Position numbers and translations under genes: made by a program
The notes under the pieces: model-generated
The model's input: only the letters and a program-made list of their open reading frames with translations
The model's database searches: none
Told to the model about the DNA's origin: nothing
From: Drosophila pseudoobscura
Lineage: Eukaryota; Arthropoda; Insecta; Diptera; Drosophilidae
Assembly (NCBI RefSeq): GCF_009870125.1
Contig: NC_046680.1
Coordinates: 7,316,001-7,380,000, forward strand
Length of the DNA stretch: 64,000 bases
Reading direction: 5' to 3'
Shown here: piece after piece, positions 12,901-27,733 of the stretch
How the letters are laid out: each line of letters begins with the position of its first letter
Position numbering within the stretch: position 1 is the first letter of the stretch

Positions 12901-15900
12901 GGCTCTGCCACTCGACTCTCCTCGACTTTGCGTTGATTTGAATCTAAATTGAGAATAAGAGGCGATTGAGCGGCCCCCAATGTGGGGCTAAACAGCCGCC
13001 AAAGGTGGCAATACAGAGATAGAGAGAGACAGCAGATACACCCACCCACCCCCATATGTATGTGTCATAATCATCGTAAGAGACGTGAAGTTTAAACTAA
13101 ACAGACAGCCATTTCTCCAGCCAAAAGGAAAGAGGACGCCATTGGGGGAGACTGGAAAAGACAGAGAAAACATTAAGCCCCATAATCTGCCCTTGAGCTC
13201 GGTTTTGTGCAACGATTTGGAAAATCTTTCACAAAAATAAATTCCACAACAGATTTGCCACGTTCTGGCTGTCTCCTCCAACCCCTGGCACCACCTTCCC
13301 TATGGCAAGCATATTATCATCGATTTATTGAACATTAGAGAGACAAACAAAGTCCAGGGGATCTTTTCAGCACGCAAATGAATATTTTTCATATTAATTC
13401 GACGCTAAATTATGGCAAACATATGGAAAATCTAAGACACTTGTCGAGTGATTTTCCCCAAAGATCAACTAAAATCCTATAAAATACATATAGTATATGT
13501 TGATTGTTGATCTGCCCTAACAAGCGGATTTCATCATGAGTCCACACATATTTAAAAACATTTTCTCTATACAAATTCCTGAGACGCTGAGTGTCGTTTG
13601 TCTGAGAAAAATGCTAGATAATTTATTTAATCATTTGAATTTGTTTTCATTCGAGAACAGAAAAGAGAAAAACAAAACACCTACAAAATTCTGTCCCATT
13701 ATATGTTATGGCTGCCTCGAAGACAACGTGGCGTATGCGTAATAAAAATCTGTCATTTTCATTTAGAGCTCATTTACGTTGACACGCCGCTCAGATTGTT
13801 GTGGGGGGCGGTAAAACAGGATGATTATGATGGGAACTACAACGAGAACTTTGGGCAGCAAGGGTTTCAAAGCGGAAATGGGGAAAAGGGGAACCAGATA
13901 TGTGCGAGTATGCTTAACCCTGACCTTAAGGCCACCTGTGGGCCCCAAACATTAATTTTCGTACAGCAACAGGTGTGTGCGGCGGCTGTCAGGCGGTCAT
14001 GAAAATATTCAAATGGCCAAGCAGATGATGTTCAAAGGGAAACCTTAAACAAACGGCTTCCACATCCAACGACAGCCAACGATGTCAGCGCGATGGGCTT
14101 GGATATGAGGCAGAAACATGTCCATGGACACCGGTACCCGGTCAAGGACATGTTCAAAGGCAGCCGCTGGCACAGCAAACAAACTGAAAACACATTGAAG
14201 GCGGGGCCGAGGCCCCAGGTCAGATTTAACAGAACATGAGACCAAAACGACTCCTGGGAACAAATGCTTTCGCCAATGCTTTAACTTTAAGCAGAAAGAA
14301 GATTACATTATTTTCCATTCATTCCATACATAGCTATAGATTTTGGTTAGCTGAGTTTTGAACATTCAATAGAAACAGCACTTGGCGGACACCGAGCTGA
14401 AGAGGTCCGAGCTCCATGCTCTGTCCCTTTAAATCAATTCCGACTGCAGTCTCCCCATTCAAAGGCCTCTTCTCCCGTGCCCACTCAATGCTTCAACTTT
14501 TTCCCCCATTCAGGTGACGTTCAAGCATTGAATACACGGCCTCTCCATCCGTTCCCTGTCGTGCAGGCTCCATTCAGGGGCCATCAGGCCATACATGCGG
14601 TATCTGTTGACACTTTATCGGATCTTTTTTTAGCTGTGCCTGGGTCCCCGTGTGGGGCGGGGCTTATCGTTAACCCATGGTCGGGAGCGCACTTTAGGCC
14701 ACAATTCTCCGATAGATAGCCTAAGTTGGCCTGTAACCAGGCACAGCTGTCATCATCTGCGGACATGGACGGGACGGGATGGAGCACAGCCTATGGGTGG
14801 CGTGATTAGCCGGCTTTCCGATGGAAAACAAAAGCTGTGACAAAAATTCAAGCAAAAACATTCGAGTTGGCGTCAAATTTATGTTAATAACTGGCAACAG
14901 GCGCGGCCCCAATGATAACGCGGTGGAAATTGGGGGAAAATTGTGGGAAAAACTTCACCATATATGCATGAGGCCATAAAACGAAACGACCTCTGGCTGT
15001 CTCTTTAGATATACTCGTAGTAGTACTTGCTCCATAAAAATACCTACGAACATTAATTGCAATGTCCAAAGCCAACATGCCACTGGATTCCTTCTGCTCG
15101 CCTGTTGGTGTGTGTGTGTGTAGGTCCTGTGGCCAATTAGTAGGAAACCGCAAGCAAACACACACACACACAGGGATCTAGGTATCCTTGGATTGCTGCC
15201 GCTGCTGCTGTTGCTGCTGATTCTGTTGTTAGTAAAAGCCCTGCGGCATCAATTGAATGCAAACAAGGCGAGGCAGGACAGGCCTCAGACCCGGAGAGAC
15301 GACGGACCTGGACCAGGACCACGACGACTTCATCATCATGTGGCATGAAGCTTCATGCACGACTGGATGGGTCAGCAGTACCCTTTTTTTTGGGTGGATT
15401 TTCCTCCTCGTCTCTAGTCTGCTGTGCTTTGGTAATGCATCGGTTAACAAAACGGTGGCAAATCAAGCGTGAAGTCGCATGGAAAGTTTGGCTTTTCCTT
15501 TCCCCAAGGATCCTTGCTTGACTTTAAGCGGGTTCGAGTCAAAGTGGGGTAAGGATATCTGCGTAATCAGTCGTTTTCGGGGAGTGGACTTCATCTGGGG
15601 TGGGCTGGGAACGCTCCCTGCTCTCATATGAAGCCTCTTTTTGTCTTTCAACTTGGCAAAAACTCTCAGGGCCAAGTCTTTTCTGACAGTGCAGCTCAGG
15701 CTGCCGTCGCATATGGTGCCGGTGCCGGGTGAAACATTTTTCCAGTTTATGTATTTATTCTTCTTTTTGCATTATTTACTTTCGAGGGGGACTTGGCCCG
15801 ATTCCTTTGTTTCGGGCAGAAGGAGCGCCGTTCGCCTCTTAACCCTTTCGTAAGAGGAATCCTTCTGCGCTTCAAGGGTGTCAACGGCTGTGGGAAAATA

Positions 15901-17367
15901 ATGCGCGTTTATTAATTATTTATACTTCCATTCAAAAAAGTTAATTACGCTCCAGCGATGGATCGAAAGCCCTGCAAAAACAACTAGAGGGAACTGCAAG
16001 TTCTTCACGTCATCGGCAGGCGGCAGGCGGCAGACCCAGGAAACTCGTTTAAAACTTGCACTCAAGTGCCCACAGAGAGGGCGGAGGGAGAGCGCAGGGA
16101 GGGCTAGATTAGATTATGCCACAAATGCCGCAGGGGCAGGCCGGAGGTGGGAGCAAATGATGCATGTCTAAGTAGCGCGCAGGAAGTCTAAATGGATTAC
16201 GAATATGTTTTGATTGGCCCGATGCCCTGCCGTCCCACCAGCACCGATGCCACGCCACTCAAAAGCGTCTCTAGTCCGACCTTCTGGCAAATTCAAATTC
16301 AATTTCATTTTCCTTCAAAGCTGTGGCTTAGGGACCGCTAAGAGTTGATTCTGATTCGCCCACGCGATGCCAAGGGACTCAATGCTCATCCGCATTCTGC
16401 TTCTCTTCCCTGTCCCCTTGCAAATGGAAATGGGTGTCAATTAGGGACTGCAGTCACTCCTGCGGAATGAAGGAGTCGCCTCCATCCCCAGGAGATGCCA
16501 GCCGTAAGTTGCCACACTTGCAGCATTCCAGATCAAAGTTTATTTACGTTTCGAATGGGGAAATCATTTCTTAGTGGAAGATCAAAATGGTGATGATGCA
16601 AGGGCTAAATAAAAGTATTTTTAGTTTATGAGAACTACGTGGATAACCACATCGAGTGATTTAAGAGGTGGAAGAGTTCGGAGCCCATCAGATGATTATG
16701 AAAGGGCGCTATGTGGGATGTTTAAAGTAACGACAATCCTTTCGAAAAGGTATCTCTTATCGTTATACCCTGTGTTTCATGTCACACATAAATCACTGCC
16801 AGATTATCCCTTGCCCCAATCCCAATCCCAATCGCCAACCTCCCCAGCAAATCGAATTCCCAAGCGGTTGAACCCCTTTGATGGATTTTAGATTTGTTTG
16901 TGGCGATTTGTTGGGCACCACGTCCACTGCAAAGGCTAGTGGGATTTTGTTTGGACGGCTATGGCGATGGCTATGGCGATGGCGATGGCGATGGCGATGG
17001 CTGACCCACTTTCCATGAGACGAAAATAACGCACTCTGCTGCTGCTGCTGTCGGTGGCCGGAAAACAGAGAAATCTCATGTTTTAATGGCCAGCAGCGGA
17101 GCTGGCGAAATGAAATGAAAAATCATCACATAGCAAATTATGTTGCATGTTGTTACAAATACTCGTACCGTACATTCTGTATTTCTGTATTTCTGTAGTC
17201 AGTGCCACTTTTGCTTTTTCGGTTTCGGTTTTTGGGTTATTTCTGTAAAAGAGCAACAACATTTGTCTCGAGCGAGAAACTATTTCAGAAATGTGTACTT
17301 TTGATTTGAATGATTTATTTAAAAGTTTTGTTCATTTGTTTTTGCGCTTTCCACCGTTTATTTGCAG
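9984..17367 (+). other. Probable long first (5' UTR) intron; no coding sequence seen
   Basis: I see no credible exon on either strand here. The stretch contains poly-purine and CA microsatellites (15108-15120 and 15158-15172), a GGCGAT hexamer tandem (about 16962-17001), a GCT run (17037-17050) and many short AT-rich blocks. Frames such as plus 10015-10467 have no matching start context, splice sites or recognisable protein content. If the 9983 donor is used, this is one intron ending at the acceptor TTATTTGCAG at 17,358-17,367. Confidence 0.45.
16962..17001 (+). repeat. GGCGAT hexamer tandem
   Basis: Six or more imperfect copies of GGCGAT/GGCTAT in the probable RGK 5' intron. No role is evident. 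Confidence 0.7.
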
Positions 17368-17681
17368 AGCACCACAAACAAATCAAACAATATTCACCAC
17401 AAAACCAACCACAACCATCCAAATCTCAGATTATGAGACATGCAACAGCAAAAAAATAAACATCAAGAACATCAGAACATCAGACCATCAAGAACAAGCA
17501 GAACCACAGCACGAACCACCACGAAATGCTTAGAGCACGAAAATAGAAAATTCTAGATTTGGCAAATTAGGATTTCATTTCACGAAAGCGATTCGAGGCG
17601 AAGCAAAGAGGCAGCCGCACACAGAATTTCCCCAGAGAAGAGCCACCGGGGAGCCACGAACAATAGCCACAAAACGCCAAG
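17368..17681 (+). other. 5' UTR part of the first coding exon of the RGK gene
   Basis: A polypyrimidine-led acceptor (TTTATTTGCAG) ends at 17,367, and A-rich untranslated sequence runs from there to the ATG at 17,682. The leader contains the short upstream frames usual for fly leaders and no long competing ORF. The start is called at 17,682 because the frame from there is open to a phase-0 donor that matches the next exon. Confidence 0.55.
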
Positions 17682-20600
17682 ATGGTGGACGACATCTCCC
17701 CCATGCACCATCGCATGCAGAAGAAGACGCGCAGCGCCTCCATTTGCGCCACGGGGGCCAGCATTGAGACGGTCATCCATGGCCTGCCCTCCGCCTCCGG
17801 CAGTGCCACGCCGGAGGGCGGCACGCCCGGCTACCGCCGACGCCGGCCGGCCACACGCTCCCAGAGCGCTCGCATCACCTCGGGTGCCAGATCGGTGAGT
17901 ACACGACCAGTAGTCGTAGATACATATATCTAGCCGTACATTTGTAGTTCTTATATATATCCAAAGAGTATGTAAATTTAGCATTTGCTTCTGCCCGTCA
18001 CTTGCTTCTGTTGTTTGCAGAATGTCTGCGCCGCATAGGACATGAATTGATTTTATATTTAAACAAATATTTAAGTAGCTGCACGTTTCGCACTTCACGT
18101 CCATGTATATGTACAGGGCACTGTCGTCTTGTCCTCGAATCGCGAATATATTCCCAGTCGCAGCCACAGGAGAATCTTAGCTATTGGCTCTACAGATATG
18201 GATGGACTGGAATCATTTCTTGGAAAATAAAAAGAGTTACGACAAACAATTTAATGAAACTCATTGAACCACCTTCTAGAGTAAAGTGTTCGCCCCCTGA
18301 CCTTTGGGGCTTTGCAACAACAGAACATATTAGTTAGGTGCAACGAGGAGTGGGTGGAGTGTGTCCCCCGAAAGGTTACAGTGTTAAGGGTTAGAGTGTG
18401 ATTGTTGTTGGCCAGCCCATACTCCTTATACAGAAATATGTTAATGAGTGGCGTTGTCAGGTTTTAGGATTGACTGAGGGCATTATGCACTTGATTGACC
18501 AGTTGGCGAGTGTGACGCTCGCTGATCAACTGCCTCTCGAACTTGGCACTCAGGGGATCGGACGTCGCGTTGCCAGACTCTGGTGGAGCGTCGGGATTGG
18601 GGGCCAACTCAGTGTCCTGGGTAACCGACGGAGGGTTTTCCGCGGACTCTCTCATCTGAGAGGCCCTGAGTGTCATCCTGTTCACTCGTTGGTCACAACG
18701 TGCGCGCTTTGCTTGTTCCATGGCCTCCTTTTTCATGGCTGCATTCTCGATGTTGGTGTACACACGGGTCTCCGGACACTTGGGCGGCATGCGGAGACAC
18801 TGGCAGTAGCTGAGATTGTACAAGAAGTACTCCTCAAAGTCCTCGTTGGGTTTCAGTAGCTTCTGGTACTCTTCCAGGCTCTCCAGATCCATGGGATCCA
18901 GTTGGCGGGCGGCGCAGTCCAGCTTCAGATGCAAGCTGAAAAAATAGTTGAACAACTCGTCCACCAGCTCGATGAAGAACTTGATGGGCTTGTGAAAGGC
19001 ATCGCCCTGGATGAAGGGCGTCTGCTCCTCGAGATTCAGATTCTTGCACTCGCGCCTGAAGGCCAGGACATACGAACGCAAGGATTCAATTTGCCGCCAC
19101 AGGCTCTTGTTGGAGCTGACGATGACCTGGTAGTGTATGTAGTACTTCTGGATGGTTTCCTCCTTCGGCTCCACGGCATACAGCTGCGTGCACTTGCAGT
19201 CCGCGTCCACCTCCATGGCGATCTTGTACCGCTGGATGAGCTCCCACAGCGTCGAGGCCGCTATCGCCTGCAGCTCCATCTCCTTCTTGAAAGTATCGAA
19301 GGTGAGGCGATACTTCTTCTCCGCCGAGAGCAAAACACCCAGCACTGTTCCCTCCACGCTCTCATCCATTACGACCAGGTTGTGGAGAGCAACTTGGACG
19401 GCGCTCTCGGTGGTTGTCAAGTGCGAACCCGCACCCTGCATCACCGGAATGGATAAATGCGGAGCCTTATTGTTATTGTTGCAATCCATTTTTGTTTGCT
19501 ATACTTATGGGGTCTGTTCTATGTCTGTTCGAGTAGTTGACGACTGAACAGTTTGATGTTCTATTCAATCGTTCCTTATCCTTGGGCTCCTTCCTACTGA
19601 CGACTCCATGTGCTCGACATCTCCACATTTCAGGCGAGTGTCGACAGCTAGCGCAAGTGTGAATTGAATTATATCGTGGCCAAATTCAATTTCTGCTGCT
19701 GCCAGACAAAAGACACCGCCGCGTGGCATACGTTGCGTATGAGTGGCGCGGAGCAGACGTCCCTTCTTGGCGCTGGTTCCCGGTCCTGCCTCTGGTCCCT
19801 GGCATTATTAGTAAGCAAACGAGGCAACAAAAAGCAACGCTTGTGCAATGTGTGTCTGTGCCAGCATCGCATCAAAGTCTGTGTCGCTTCTGATGCGCCC
19901 CAAGCTGGTAATTTATATAGAAAAAGTTTACAAGTCAGCGATGATGCTGCTGCCACACATGCTCCACGCTTTCAGCTTCTGCTCCAGCTCCTGCTCCAGC
20001 TCCTGCCTCAACTGCTGGTTGCTGGCTGCTGGCTGCTCCTGCAACTGTTCTGATGATGCTCCTGTTCCTGCCACAACTTACGCGGCATGGCATGAGGCGT
20101 TCCCCTGTTTACTGTGGGTGTGGCTGTAATGAGTTCGCAGCTAAGGAAAAAAAGCAAAGACCTCGAGCCAAAATGACTTTTGTTTATGAAGAAAAGAACG
20201 TAGACACAGGACCCAGAGAGAGAGAGAGGGAGAGAGAGAGAGGGAGAGAGAGCGAGGGAGAGAGAAATGAAAGCATTTCTACAGACGAAAAAGGAACAAC
20301 TTTTGAGCTCTGTCGATGCTGATAATTTGGGAGGGAATCGCAATGCATAGTACTCGCTTTTCATCTGCAGACGGACAAAGTTAAATGAGAAGATAAAGCG
20401 ACAACAAACTAAAACTCGAACAGAGCTTTTTTCGTTGTTCAGCGGATTTGCTATGAACTTTGGAAGGAACAATCCGCGTTTAACTAATAGTCCAACGAAG
20501 ATAACTAAAGAACTCAGCCAAGCGGATGAGCCCCACACAGGAACGCAAATATTTTGCTTTAAAAATAACTTTTCACTTGCAAAAGATCGTCCGCAATTTG

Positions 20601-23600
20601 CCAATGGAAAATATTCAACAGAGAAAATGCTCCCAAAGATATATATTGATGAAAATAGCCCAATAAAAGCCACAGCAAATTAGCATTAATATTCGATAAA
20701 AGAAGATGTTGAGCTTCTTCAGCAGAGAAGAGAAGAGCGTGCCAAATGAAGCTTAAATGTAGGCGGGCCGAAGTGCCCGCGCCCTAATGCAAGCAAGGCT
20801 TCGATAAGAGCGCGACCGATCGTGAGAGCGAGAGCGAAGACGAAGCATAGAAAGAACGACGCGAGATGAAGACAAGAGAGAGCGGCTGCATAGGCTGCTG
20901 CCGTGTGCGAATATATAAATAGTACATATGTACATATGCGGATGAGAATGTGGTGCAGTGGGCAGTGAAAATAACGGGCTATGCTGCTCCGTTCTCCGTT
21001 CGTGGAGAAATAAATGTGCCTAACGCAAGATATATCATACTTCCTACTTTTTAAAGATTTAGCTGGTATTTAATATATGTAGTTGGTGTCCTGATGCTGG
21101 ACACACAATATCTTCAAATGGCGGCAATTAAGAAAATAAATTATCAGTTCGCTTCCGAAGGACTAATTGGGGATTAAGCTAGGACAAATTGAGGACGAGA
21201 CGGGCACACAGCAGGGCGAAACCGAATGAAGCCAGGAAGCAATTAATTTCCCCGAACGAGAAGGCGAGAAACCATCCGAGCGTGGACAAGCTGCATCCGG
21301 ATGGATCAGCAGACACCGACCACAAGATATACATATGTATGTATGTACATACACACACTCGCCCTCGTCATCGTCTTCGTCCTCGAACTTATACTCGTAT
21401 GTTTGCATGGCAGGGCAGTAATATTTGATTAAGCCAGAAAAGTAGACCATGCAGGGAAAGAAGAGCAATTACTGGTCACGACAGCCCCATGAAATGTAAG
21501 TGAACTACATGTATGGTGGCATACAGTCCGCGCCATGACCATAAAAAGCGCAAAGAGCGGCCACTAAATAAACAAGAAACGTTTACACTGACAGCTCGTC
21601 TAATGGCCCAGACACCACCGCCACCACCGCCGCCACCGCCACCACCAGCACCCTCTTGGCTGTGTGGATTTGGCGGCTTTTGCCAGCTCCGCCTGACTAA
21701 ACTCTCGACGTGCCCCAAATCCCGGGCCACTTGACAGCCAGCGCCACGTAACAAACGCTTCCGGCATTTCAACGTTCCAGCGGACAAAGCGAAGGCAGGA
21801 AGGGGGGATACATGACGTGTAGGCCAAGAACACCGGAAGCCGCTAACAAAGTTGGATATTTTGCATGCCGTTATAAATATCGCCCCCCACCCACCGCACT
21901 GGACCACAAAGAAACAGAGCCAAGAAGCTGGTCGAGCTGTCGGACAGGTGCTGAAATTAGTTTTCGCTCACACCCCGACAAGTGACACACTTCTGGAGGG
22001 CGGAGGGCGGAGGGCGAAGGGCGGAGGACCGTTGTCAGCACGTTTCCGACCGCTGCCGTGGCAGTCAACGTGACAAGCCCTTGGACATTGCTTGAAGGAT
22101 TTGGGATCCCCCACGCACATGCGGCGGCAGGGAAACTTTTGAGGCAAGCGAAACAAGTGCTCGGTTGATTGCAACTCGAGTGGCGTTGTACCGGACCGCC
22201 CTCATTCAGAGCGTTTAACCTTGACATTTATGTGGGAGTCCCTTGAACGGATTTGATCACAGACCACATGCATAGTCGCCGCCAATCGTCGCTCCGAGGC
22301 TGTGCCAAGTGGCAAGTCAGCCGATAAATTATGGCATTTGCCAGCAAAGTGGTCTGAGGAGGGGGGGCAAAGGCGTCGGAGGGCTCGGTGGCTGCGAGAT
22401 GTTCTCTACCGAGGACAAGCAAATGCAATTTGATTTGTGTTGGGTAGAAGAGAAGTGCAATTCAATTTTCTCACTCACTCTGGCAAGGTCACATCTTGCT
22501 GCAGTCCATAGATCAAATGGATTGCCCTGGGTGAATGGATAGACAGACGGTTTGATGGATAGACAGATGGTAGCGTGGTTCAGCTCTTTAACAAAGTTCC
22601 CTTTCATCTTGCAGGTTCGCCAGCGCACCAAGGCCCAGCAGCAGCAGCAGCAACAGCAGCACACGCTCCAGGAGACGCGATCCTACTGCAACAGCGAGCC
22701 GCGTCTCAGCGAGACGGAGACGCCACCGCAGCGACGGAAGCTCTCGCAGCGTCGGCCACAGCCACACGGTGAGAGGGCCACATAGTTTGTGGTAGTTGTA
22801 GAGCCATCAAAAAGCTGTGCAACAAATTAGCCAAGTGCCGGGCTCCAATGTTTTTTATGCGGCATAAACTAAGCTCTCAACCAAATTGCTCGCCGCACGG
22901 CGCTGGAAAATTGACCATAAATGGTTTAGTGGCCAACCTGCGGGTGGCCAAAGGACTTTAAGTTCGTTTAAGAGGCGCTAACGTGGCCAATTTTGGCCTA
23001 CAGCCACGGTTCAGGGCCAGCACCAGTACTTCCGCTATGACTAACATGCTTTCCAATAACATGAATTCGATTAGCGTTGCGGCCCGCCGCCCCTGGTCGG
23101 TCATTGAACCCCATTGTTGACCCAGTTTTTCCGAGCGGCGACTGAGCAACGTGTCCTCATGCTAAGTGCTCTCCGTTGCTCTCGGCTCTCTGCCGACGCG
23201 AAAGCTGTTCCAAACTGCAAACTAAATGAATTAATTAGCCGCCAACCTTTAATGGAGTTGCCAGTTGAAAAAAGTTTTGCTTAATTTAATCTCCTGTTTA
23301 CGGTTGCAGGACACAGAAAATCGAACGCCTTCCTGGACGTGCCCACCATGAACATGCATCACCTGCGCGTCAACGATGACGACGAGGATGTGGACAGACT
23401 GCGCACATTCAGCGCATCCAAAGGAGGTGAGTGGAACCCAGGACCCCAATCCACAAAGGTCTCGGTGGACCATTTTATTAATTTCGAAATTGAAAGTCAA
23501 CAAAAGCCTTGGGACCGTGATGACTGGGCTTACACATGATCCCAACAATGCGGACAGGGCATCTGGGATGGGCTCTTAAGGCTCAGGGAACAGGATATGC

Positions 23601-26600
23601 GTATGCCGGGAGGCATACAGTTTTGCTAGTTTGGCTCCCAGGCACGCAGCGTGGCAATCCTTATTGAAATCTTAAAAGGCTGTTACACAATCATGTTAGG
23701 GAGATATCAGTGGCACTAAATGCCACTCCAAATAGAATATGAATACCAGGGGCACACACACACACACACACACACTGTAGTTTTCCCATTATGGTGTGTC
23801 CCTGTGTGTGTGTGTTTTTCCTTTTTGCATGCCTTTTGTATTCTATATTTGTGTCACGTTGTTGTTACACATACGCACTGTGGCAGGATAGCGCTCTATC
23901 TACAGGGCCTAACGAAAGTCTAAGATTGTGCAAAGTTTGCTCTTAAAGGCAGGCACATTTCCTCTGGGCAAACTTCAAGTTTCAGTTTCCTTAGAAATGC
24001 TACCTATTCTTCGTCGCTTCAACAGTCCTCTTAGGGCACTCTCCTGAGAATTAGGCGAATTATTTAAAATAGTTTCCTTCAAAGGGTCAAGCAAGTTTGA
24101 AAATTGACTCAATTACTGAATAAATAGAGTTATAGATGCACTTACTGTCCAATAAATTAGGTAATAGAATTATAACAGATATCAAACAAGGTATTTCCAT
24201 CAAAGTTGTGGAATCGCCTTTAAATTCTGTCTGAGCTGAGCTGAGCTTTCGCTTAATAGTTCGTTCTATATCCACAGAGCCCATGGCCCACTCCTTCGAG
24301 TGTTTGCATGCACAAATGCATGGGGCAGACCCTAAGTACGTGTTTAAGCCCACCCATACAGGCGCAGGACACGAACTGCCAGTGCTCAGAATGTGGAACT
24401 GAGCAAGCACTTGAACAGACATGACAGCAAACAGACGACAAGTCCACGTTTTAGCTACAGAAGGTGTCATAACTTAGTCATGAGGCAGAGCCAAATCCCT
24501 GGGAGTTTCACGAGAGTAACGTTGGAAATATGATAGCTGAAGTGGGGCAGCGGAAAGGGGCCATTCTTGGGGAAACCCATTTTGCATGCACGCCAAGAGA
24601 ACGGCCATTGACATTGATCGTGGGTGGGCCTCTCCCTCTCCCTCGCCCCGGTTTGCATTGCCGTCAAAGAGTATCAGAGTTTCTCTCTGTTGGGTATCCC
24701 CTCCCAGCTGTCACGGATGAGCAGGGACTGGAACTGAGACTGGGACTGGTACTGGAAAAGGAAGACGGATACATTCTGAAACGCACTGCATATTAAAATT
24801 CAATGAAGTGTCTGTGTTTGCTCGGCTAAATTGCTTTCAAATACAAGCCAAATGCCTTGTAAGGGAAGCTGTCTTGTGGTTGTGTCATACCCGAGTCATG
24901 TGCGCTCATTTAATTAAAGTTAAAACGCTCGAGATGACGGGCCGCAGGAGGGAGGAGGTCGAATATACCGGCTCTGGCCATCATCCATCAATTATGTTTA
25001 CGGTTTGGACGAGTGGTAAATGCAAAGTGGAGAAGGCCCCGTCCAACAGACGGACATGGATTCTCTTCATGTTTGGACAGGCGATACAGCCGACTGGGGT
25101 AGGGATAGTGGAGAGTGTGTGATAAATTGAAACGCCCAAGCGAGTGTCAGTCCCCGATGGCAGCCAATGAAGCAGCACGACTGAAATGTTCATTAAAAAC
25201 TTCCCACACACCAGCCACATTTGGTCCTGTGTGAGGGTTTGCCCGCAAATTGAATCATAACTGAATAATGCAGCACGGAACGGATTAAGAACCAAATGTG
25301 TCTGATGCCAATTCCCGAATGGCTTTTGCCCAAATGCTGAGCATTCGATTGTGTATTTATAGAAGTGAGAGTTTTTTGTTTAGACAATTTACAACCTTGA
25401 AGACTGTTAATCATACACGAGTAGGTATTGTATGTATCCCAGCAGCATATGCTGCATATCGTGCCACACTAGCCCCACTCTAAATCAATCGACAAATAAA
25501 ACGTTCGATTTATTTGCATAAGCGGTCATTTCATTGTTTAAACAAAGTGAGTTTCCCAGGCAAAGTAGGAGGTGGAGGCGTGTGGAACCAGCATCAAAGA
25601 ACAAGGAGAGTACAGCATTCCCATGACGGATGCTAGAAGAAACGCTGAACATTACTGCACACATTAGTCAGCTGGAATTGTGGAATTATATCTAAAATTG
25701 CAAATTAAATTACAGTCGGCTAAAAATAAATATGAACATTGCACAAATATTTGAGCGAAAAGTAAACTAAATCGCAATTTTTATTGCTAGCCGTTTGCAC
25801 CTTTTCCAAACGAATGGTTTCCCTTCCCCTCCACCAGAAAATCTGTACAATATTTGGCCACCCAAAACTGTTTTATGGCTTTCCAATGATGACGGCTCGT
25901 CCAAACCGCAGAGATAGAAGCGAAAGAGAAGGGAAAATCAATTTAAAATTTCGCTCGTACGAATATGTAAATGTTTAGAATCATTTTGGCAATTAATTTG
26001 GCAATTTGCACAATTAACGACCGCAGATGAGCAACGAGTGAACGCCAGCGAATAGGGAATAGTGAAAGATTTCTGATGAAGATCTATATATTTCGTGTAT
26101 ATACTGACATATAACGAGTCGCGCCACGGCTGAACGCAATAAGGCAGGCCATAAATCTATTTATGACATTTCAAATGTACAATATACATTTACATAAACT
26201 GCCAGGCACAACCGTACAGATCTGATCCGAGCAGAACAGAACAGAACAGCATACCGTATATAGATTGCTACCGATTGATACAAATATATACACATGTAGG
26301 TGGGTATCCCCTTAGCCCATTGCCGTCTGGGCTGGGGGATTATAATTGACAATGACCGCAGGTTTTTGGCTTTTGGCATTCGTTGGGTAATACCTTTCCA
26401 TAGGCATTGTCTGCGAGGGCACGAACATCGTATGGCTTAATGTTGAGATTACCGGGAATTTATTCGTCTGTAATGGGGAGGGAGTTGATTGAACCCAATG
26501 TACCCTTTCTCATTACACTTTTTACACATGGAATACCATATTTCAATCGGGATACAGTACAGTGCAATGCGTAAGTGGATGTCTCGGGGCTTATCTGAAC

Positions 26601-27698
26601 AGCTCGAACCTGTTCGTTCATGGGTTAAAGTATCCATTCGGCCTTGTTCCACATAAATTGAAATGTCTTTTTAATTGCTTTATTTTAAGGGAAATACAAT
26701 TTTCGCCCGACATTTCCGATAGATATTGTTTGTATATTCTTTGCTGTTGTAAATATTCGAATTTTGCTGCAGGAAATGTTTGGCTTTAATTTTAAATGCT
26801 CAATGAAAAATATAATCCCTAACTGGTGGCAGACAGAAACGTTTCGTGGGGGGGGAGAGGGTTAACATAGCCACAGATGCGAGACACAAAAGACAGATTA
26901 ACTATTGTTGATGCTGCCCTTGTGGCAGGAAGCTGTAATTTCTGCCTGGGCAACGTGGCGTATGCGCAACGTGGCATTGGCTTTGTACGCGTTGCACATA
27001 CGCCCTGTCGTGCGCGACTCCAGCAGGTGAACTAACAATGGCGGAATATGCATTTGGAATACGAAATGGGTGACGTTTCGCCGCTTTTTTTGTCACATTT
27101 TCCTCTCGTTTCTCATTCTGATGTGCGACTCTCTGTCATTTTCTCTTTGTCCTCTCGCCCGCATCAGGCATCATTAATCGCGGCGACTCGTTCCGACGTC
27201 GACGGTCGCGCAGTAACAGCCTGGCTCCGGCCAGCCCCATGCACGCCCGCAACGGTGTCGGCGGCCTGGGCGGCAACACGGGCGGCGGCAGCAGCCAGGG
27301 CCTGGGCTCCGGCTACAACGGCGGAGGCAGCAGCAGCAACGGATTCGGGCACGGACAGAACGCCCAGGAAAATCACCAGCCGGTGGAGTTCTATCGCGTG
27401 GAGATGCTGGGATCGGCGGGCGTGGGCAAGCAGGCCCTCGTCTCACAGTTCCGCACCTCGGACTGCATCAACGCCTACGATGGACCAGGTCAGTAGTCAG
27501 TAGGTCGATTACTCAATCGAAATCCAAGCTAAGTGAACGTTATCCCTTGCAGAGTGCGATGAGGGCGAACAGAACATCTCCATCATCTTGAATGGCACCG
27601 AGTCGGAGCTCAAGTTCCTCACTGGCAGCCCGGAGAGCAAGGTGAATAGTCATTTGTCAAACGGACAGAACACGCTCCCCACCCCCCCCCCCCCCCCC

Positions 27699-27733
<35 letters not shown>

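Noticed and set aside
17580..18167. Minus-strand 195-codon frame over the first RGK coding exon
   Set aside because: It runs across the donor of the RGK exon into intron and reads as Ala/Gly/Arg low-complexity antisense.
18902..19456. Plus-strand 184-codon frame opposite the nested gene
   Set aside because: Leu/Glu-rich antisense reading of the 341-aa gene; shorter, no start context and no splice signals.
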